This document shows, piece by piece, positions 15,249 to 18,380 of a stretch of DNA of 18,380 bases; the stretch's first letter is position 1, and every line of letters starts with the position of its first letter. Made by a program: the position numbers and the translations under genes. The stretch is from Accumulibacter sp. (GTDB taxonomy: Bacteria; Pseudomonadota; Gammaproteobacteria; Burkholderiales; Rhodocyclaceae). The stretch is from positions 1 to 18,380 of the forward strand of contig JAISDL010000047.1 of NCBI GenBank assembly GCA_031264825.1. The letters run 5' to 3'. Under the pieces are notes generated by a model. It was not told the origin of the DNA. It did not search any database and saw nothing but the letters and a program-made list of their open reading frames with translations.

Positions 15249-15512
15249 CTAGCAAATTTTTCCCAGATAATCACGTACTTTGGCGGCTTCGAGAAAATAC
15301 TGGCAGAGTTCCTCGTTCCCGTGCAGGAGGACGGGCAGATTGGCGCCGTAACGCGCGACGAGTTCCGGGTCGGAATCCACGTCGAGGACCTCGACGCGGA
15401 AATTGAGTTCATTGGCAAGGGGGAAAAGCGCCACCCCCATCTCGTGACAGAGGTGGCAGCCGTTTCTTGAAACCAGGGTCAGCGTTCGCTGTCGAGGAGG
15501 GTCGTCATTCAA
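15249..15512 (-). CDS. Glutaredoxin-like thioredoxin-fold protein (DUF836 type)
   Basis: This encodes 87 residues with a single small thioredoxin fold. The redox motif CHLC (19-22) follows a first strand TLTLVSRNG, and a cis-Pro is expected at P60 in ANLPVLL. The family is annotated as glutaredoxin-like with unknown partners. No ATG exists in frame before the CxxC motif. The best start is TTG at 15510-15512, which overlaps the mucD stop as TTGA (15509-15512). This supports coupled translation of a weak start codon. In Betaproteobacteria such a gene commonly sits between mucD and lepA, which supports it being real. Confidence 0.85.
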   Translation of the reverse strand: MNDDPPRQRTLTLVSRNGCHLCHEMGVALFPLANELNFRVEVLDVDSDPELVARYGANLPVLLHGNEELCQYFLEAAKVRDYLGKIC

Positions 15513-16924
15513 GGCAGTCCCTTGATCGTTATGAAATGCCTCATTTCACCGCGTTTTACCAATAAAGTAAAGTTCGTCGACTTATCGAGCTTGTTCAGAA
15601 TCCTGTTGAACTGCTCGACGCTCTTCACGTCGGTATTCTCGCCCTTGACGATGATCGCCAGAATGATGTCGCCGGGTCGTAAATCCGCGTGGGTCGCGTT
15701 CTTGCGCACGTTTTCGATGACGAGCCCCGATTTGATCCCCAGCCGACGCTTCTGATCCGCCGTCGGCTCGGAGACGATCAGGCCGAGCCGGTTGCTCGCC
15801 TGTTCGGTTTCCCTCTGCGCCCTCGTGTTCGTCGAGGCCGTTTTTTCTTCCTGGATTTCACCCACGACGATCGTCAATTCCTTCGTCGCGCCGTTGCGCC
15901 AGACCTGCACGGCGATTTTCGACCCGGGGCGCGTCGCGGCGACGATCCGCGGGAGATCGGAGGAGCTTCCTATGGGTTTGGCGTCGAACTTGAGGATGAT
16001 GTCGCCCGATTCGATGCCGGCTTTTTCGGCGGGACCGCCCTTTTCCACGTCGTTTACGACCGCGCCCTGCGCTTTCGGCAGGCCGAAGGTCTCGGCCAGG
16101 TCCTTTGAAACGTCCTGGATGATGACGCCGATGCGTCCGCGCGTAACCCTGCCCTTCGCGCGGAGCTGCGACTGAATGTCGAGCGCGACGTCGATCGGAA
16201 TCGCGAAGGAAATCCCCATGAAACCGCCCGAACGGCTGTAGATCTGCGAGTTGATCCCGATGACCTCGCCCTTCATGTTGAAGAGCGGCCCCCCCGAATT
16301 ACCGGGGTTGACGGCGACGTCGGTCTGGATGAAAGGCACGTAATTTTCCTGCGGCAACGAGCGCCCCTTCGCGCTGACGATCCCGGCCGTCACGCTGCTG
16401 TCGAAACCGAACGGAGACCCGATCGCGACGACCCATTCGCCGACCTTGAGTGAATTCGGGTCGCCGAACGAGACCGCGGGCAGGCTCTTCGCGTCGATCT
16501 TGATCAGCGCCACGTCGGTCCGCTTGTCCGAACCGATGACGTTGGCCTTGAATTCGCGCTTATCGGTCAGGCGGACGAGGATTTCGTCGGCGCTGTCGAC
16601 CACGTGCGCGTTCGTCAGGATATAGCCGTCCGTGCTGATGATGAAGCCCGACCCGAGCGAGTGCGTCTGGAATTCGCGCGGGACCGACGGCGTTCCGGGC
16701 ATTTGCGGAAAGAAACGCCGGAAGAACTCCGACATCGGGTCGTCGTCGTCGAAGGGAAACGGTGTACCACGAGCACCCCCGCGCACGACCTGCGACGTGC
16801 TGATGTTGACGACGGCGCTCCCCTGTTTTTCGACCAGTCCCGAAAAATCAGGGAGCGCGGCGTTTTGGGCCAGCGCCGAAAGAGAGAACAATGAAAGAAA
16901 AAGAACCGTGAAAACCCGTTTCAT
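15509..16924 (-). CDS. mucD: Periplasmic serine endoprotease DegP/MucD (Do family)
   Basis: This is a periplasmic protease and chaperone that removes misfolded envelope proteins. With the ATG at 16922-16924 it has 471 residues. A signal peptide ends near ALA|Q (19). The trypsin-like domain has H107 in TNAHVV, D137 in RTDVALIKI and S210 in GNSGGP. Two PDZ domains follow (roughly 270-360 and 375-470). The loop before the protease core contains FDDDDPMSEFFRRFF, as in MucD/DegQ-like proteins, rather than the long Q-rich DegP loop. The frame is open upstream to 17053, but that extension precedes the signal peptide. The gene belongs to the sigma-E module with rpoE and the rseC-like gene. The symbol degP would be equally defensible. 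Confidence 0.94.
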   Translation of the reverse strand: MKRVFTVLFLSLFSLSALAQNAALPDFSGLVEKQGSAVVNISTSQVVRGGARGTPFPFDDDDPMSEFFRRFFPQMPGTPSVPREFQTHSLGSGFIISTDGYILTNAHVVDSADEILVRLTDKREFKANVIGSDKRTDVALIKIDAKSLPAVSFGDPNSLKVGEWVVAIGSPFGFDSSVTAGIVSAKGRSLPQENYVPFIQTDVAVNPGNSGGPLFNMKGEVIGINSQIYSRSGGFMGISFAIPIDVALDIQSQLRAKGRVTRGRIGVIIQDVSKDLAETFGLPKAQGAVVNDVEKGGPAEKAGIESGDIILKFDAKPIGSSSDLPRIVAATRPGSKIAVQVWRNGATKELTIVVGEIQEEKTASTNTRAQRETEQASNRLGLIVSEPTADQKRRLGIKSGLVIENVRKNATHADLRPGDIILAIIVKGENTDVKSVEQFNRILNKLDKSTNFTLLVKRGEMRHFITIKGLP

Positions 16925-17077
16925 GAAAAGCCCCCAACTCCAGTAATTCCGTTTATGAATCGTTCGCGACGCTCGCGGCGGACGGCGCGCAAGACACGGC
17001 AAGGCGACGCCGACGCGGATGGTCCGGAAAGGAAATGAATCGATTCCTCCCACGATATGGGCGCAAAAGCATCGAAT
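16925..17077 (-). other. rseC-mucD intergenic region
   Basis: These 153 nt are the longest gap within the block. It is open in the mucD frame but has no signal sequence or codon pattern suggesting a protein. A G-rich stretch just before the mucD ATG may serve as the ribosome binding site. A promoter for mucD is plausible but no confident elements were found. No rseA or rseB remnant was recognised. Confidence 0.4.
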
Positions 17078-17476
17078 TCAATCCCTGATGAAAGGCCGTG
17101 TTTCCGTTCCCGCGCGGCGGGAAAGCGGTTTTAGGCACACGAACGAAAAAATCAGACCGCAAAAAGCCATTAGGATCGCCAGCGGCTCGCCGCCGAGCCG
17201 CTCCCCGACGAAGGCGCAGAAAAACACAAAGGCCAGCGGCGTCCCGTAAGCCAAAAGCGCCGACCGCCAAAGATTCCCGTCGGGAAGCAAGATCGTGACG
17301 CGGTCTCCGACCGACGCGCCGCCGGGATTCGGCAGCCGGAAAGTTCGCGGCGCGGCACAGGCGCGATGAGAACCGCACCCCCCCTCTTCGTGACAGTGAC
17401 CGCAACCCGCGTCGTCGATACGGACGACGACGCAGTCTCCGTCAAGCGCGGTCACGGTGGCAGTCGAATCGATCAT
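17078..17476 (-). CDS. rseC: RseC/MucC family membrane protein
   Basis: This encodes 132 residues. Family members accompany ECF sigma-E operons and are tied to sigma-E regulation and to SoxR reduction. The cytoplasmic N-terminal domain carries a cysteine group C25, C28, C34 and C40 (AGCGHCHEEGGCG), typical of the family and able to bind a metal or cluster. The segment FRLPNPGGASVGDRVTILLP follows, then two transmembrane helices (about 72-90 and 97-115). The ATG is at 17474-17476 with no obvious ribosome binding site. It directly follows rpoE after 50 nt, in the place where rseA and rseB would usually lie. Confidence 0.85.
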   Translation of the reverse strand: MIDSTATVTALDGDCVVVRIDDAGCGHCHEEGGCGSHRACAAPRTFRLPNPGGASVGDRVTILLPDGNLWRSALLAYGTPLAFVFFCAFVGERLGGEPLAILMAFCGLIFSFVCLKPLSRRAGTETRPFIRD

Positions 17477-17526
17477 CGGTGCGGGTCGGCACGGTCCGGG
17501 AAAGCATCCATTCTAGCATTTTCCGG

Positions 17527-18117
17527 CTAGCAACGACGGCCCGGAAGATGCCCGGTCAGCGGCCTGAGCTTTTCGGCGACGGCTTCCCTTGCCCGGAATA
17601 TCCGCGACCGAACCGTTCCGACGGGACAGGACATTTTCTTCGCGATTTCATCGTAGCCCAAGCCGTCGATTTCCCGAAAGACGATCGCCTGCCGAAGTTC
17701 GATCGGAAGCGACGCCATCGCCTCGTTGACGCGGACGCCGACTTGTTTCGCGTGCAACATGCCTTCGGGCGTGGCGATGTCGCGCAATGGGGCCGCGTCG
17801 TGGAAAGCCTCGGCTTTTTCGACGTCGACTTCCGACGAAGCCGGCGCCCGCCGGCTTTGAGCGACCAGGTAATTCTTGGCCGTATTGACGCCGATCCGGT
17901 AAAGCCAGGTATAAAAAGCGCTTTCGCCCCGGAAAGTCGAGAGAGCCAGGTAGGCCTTGAAAAAGGTTTCCTGCGAAATATCCTCGATTTCCGCGCGCTC
18001 GCCGATGTAACGAGACAGCATGCGTCCCAGCCTGCGCTGGTATTTTTTGACCAGCAGCTCAAAACCCCGCCGGTCGTCGGCTTCAATCGAAGCCTTTTCA
18101 AGTTTGCATTTATCCAT
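17527..18117 (-). CDS. rpoE: ECF sigma factor RpoE/AlgU
   Basis: This is an extracytoplasmic-function sigma factor directing the envelope-stress regulon. It has 196 residues. The sigma-2 region shows FELLVKKYQRRL (19-30), DISQETFFKAYLAL and SAFYTWLYRIGVNTAKNYL, typical of RpoE. Sigma-4 is LPIELRQAIVFREIDGLGYDEIAKKM with the helix-turn-helix ending VGTVRSRIFRARE. The tail GHLPGRRC is a little longer than expected. The ATG at 18115-18117 is preceded by an A/T-rich leader without a clear ribosome binding site. Autoregulation is usual for this family, but no convincing GGAACTT/TCTGA-type promoter was seen upstream. The rseA and rseB genes are missing from the downstream position. Confidence 0.95.
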   Translation of the reverse strand: MDKCKLEKASIEADDRRGFELLVKKYQRRLGRMLSRYIGERAEIEDISQETFFKAYLALSTFRGESAFYTWLYRIGVNTAKNYLVAQSRRAPASSEVDVEKAEAFHDAAPLRDIATPEGMLHAKQVGVRVNEAMASLPIELRQAIVFREIDGLGYDEIAKKMSCPVGTVRSRIFRAREAVAEKLRPLTGHLPGRRC

Positions 18118-18216
18118 GAATGATGTTTTTCAAAAACGTTCAACAATTATTTTTTTGGCAGAACGCTCCCATGGAACAGCATATAACGGTTCGGACAATT
18201 TTCAAAATCGGAGTCA

Positions 18217-18244
18217 TCAGGGATCAGATGTCAGGGATCAGATG
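18217..18244. repeat. 14-bp tandem direct repeat, two copies
   Basis: TCAGGGATCAGATG occurs twice head to tail with no mismatch (18217-18230 and 18231-18244). It lies about 100 nt upstream of the rpoE start. Internally it repeats TCAG/ATCAGATG-like words, consistent with slippage-type expansion. Confidence 0.85.
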
Positions 18245-18250
18245 AAAACC

Positions 18251-18302
18251 GATCGGGTTATCAAAGATTCTTCTCCGGCGGCGAAGCCGCCGGTAACCGA
18301 TC
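18251..18302. repeat. Nested palindrome with GC-rich core
   Basis: The core CCGGCGGC (18275-18282) - GAA - GCCGCCGG (18286-18293) is a perfect 8-bp hairpin. Outside it, GATCGGGTTA (18251-18260) and TAACCGATC (18294-18302) are complementary with one bulged G. The outer left arm is separated from the core by 14 nt, so the whole forms a bulged stem. It may be a REP-like element or an RNA structure in a long rpoE leader. No T-run follows on either strand. Confidence 0.6.
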
Positions 18303-18360
18303 TGTCTCCCGACCTCTGTCTCCTGTCTCCTGTCCTGTCCTCTCATTTCATTCACCCCTG
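18301..18360. repeat. Pyrimidine-rich degenerate heptamer track
   Basis: The plus strand shows repeated CTGTCTC-like words (CTGTCTC, CTGTCTC, CTGTCCT) with almost no adenine over about 40 nt, then ATTTCATTCACCCC. Strong strand asymmetry and the degenerate 7-nt period suggest simple-repeat expansion. Confidence 0.5.
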
Positions 18361-18380
18361 CCTATACCAAAGCATGGACG

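Larger units (their letters stand above)
18118..18380. other. Gene-free region upstream of rpoE
   Basis: These 263 nt contain no gene that I can support. From rpoE outward they hold an AT-rich leader with GTTTTT-C-AAAAAC (about 18125-18137), a 14-bp tandem repeat, a GC hairpin within a longer imperfect inverted repeat, and a pyrimidine-rich track (about 18301-18360). A possible minus-strand -10 TATATG (18180-18185) with a poor -35 16 nt upstream was noted but is weak. Confidence 0.5.

Noticed and set aside
18118..18200. Sigma-E autoregulatory promoter upstream of rpoE
   Set aside because: GAAC-like words are present but none has a TCTGA/TCAAA-type -10 at 16-17 nt spacing, so no promoter is claimed.
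1..18380. tRNA, rRNA, CRISPR arrays or insertion sequences
   Set aside because: No cloverleaf with a CCA-type acceptor context, no ribosomal RNA segment, no regularly spaced repeat and no transposase frame or terminal inverted repeats were recognised by eye.

Overview
The window looks like a chromosomal segment of a GC-rich Betaproteobacterium. The main evidence is gene order. One strand carries an unbroken co-directional series rpoE, rseC-like, mucD/degP, a glutaredoxin-like gene, lepA, lepB, a DUF4845 gene, rnc, era, recO, pdxJ, acpS, nagZ (about 18.1 kb down to 7.5 kb). Next to it is a slt / 5-formyl-THF cyclo-ligase / cca group. Both arrangements are familiar from betaproteobacterial genomes. 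I cannot fix the genus; Rhodocyclales-like is only a guess.

Layout. (1) 1-1107, plus strand: the 3' end of one gene and a complete neighbour that is its tandem paralogue, a predicted lipoprotein of unknown function. (2) 1091-2863, minus strand: an outer-membrane TpsB transporter of two-partner secretion (FhaC/ShlB type), convergent with and overlapping the lipoprotein gene; no TpsA exoprotein is visible. (3) 2864-3344: an intergenic region with an 8+8 bp inverted repeat, then a small orphan antitoxin-like gene of the 'putative addiction module component' family. (4) 3418-6763, minus strand: cca (tRNA CCA addition) and slt (soluble lytic transglycosylase), separated by a gap with a perfect 15-bp palindrome. 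(5) 6813-7427, plus strand: 5-formyltetrahydrofolate cyclo-ligase, divergent from slt and convergent with nagZ. (6) 7483-18117, minus strand: the 13-gene block. (7) 18118-18380: a gene-free stretch upstream of rpoE with a 14-bp tandem repeat, a GC hairpin and a pyrimidine-rich track.

How the genes work together. The head of the block is an envelope-stress module: an ECF sigma factor, an RseC/MucC-like membrane protein and a periplasmic Do-type protease. It continues into membrane and protein-export functions (LepA, signal peptidase LepB), RNA and ribosome maturation (RNase III, Era), DNA repair (RecO), cofactor synthesis and ACP activation (PdxJ, AcpS) and peptidoglycan recycling (NagZ). Several junctions are 4-nt stop/start overlaps, which suggests translational coupling. 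Slt and NagZ both act on peptidoglycan turnover.

The core is conventional. The unusual points are the absence of rseA and rseB between rpoE and the rseC-like gene, an AT-rich patch inside nagZ, a TpsB without a partner, an antitoxin without a toxin, the lipoprotein duplication whose second copy runs into the tpsB 3' end, and several uncharacterised palindromes. I saw no clear, wholly new multi-gene system. The least explained part is the left 3.4 kb.
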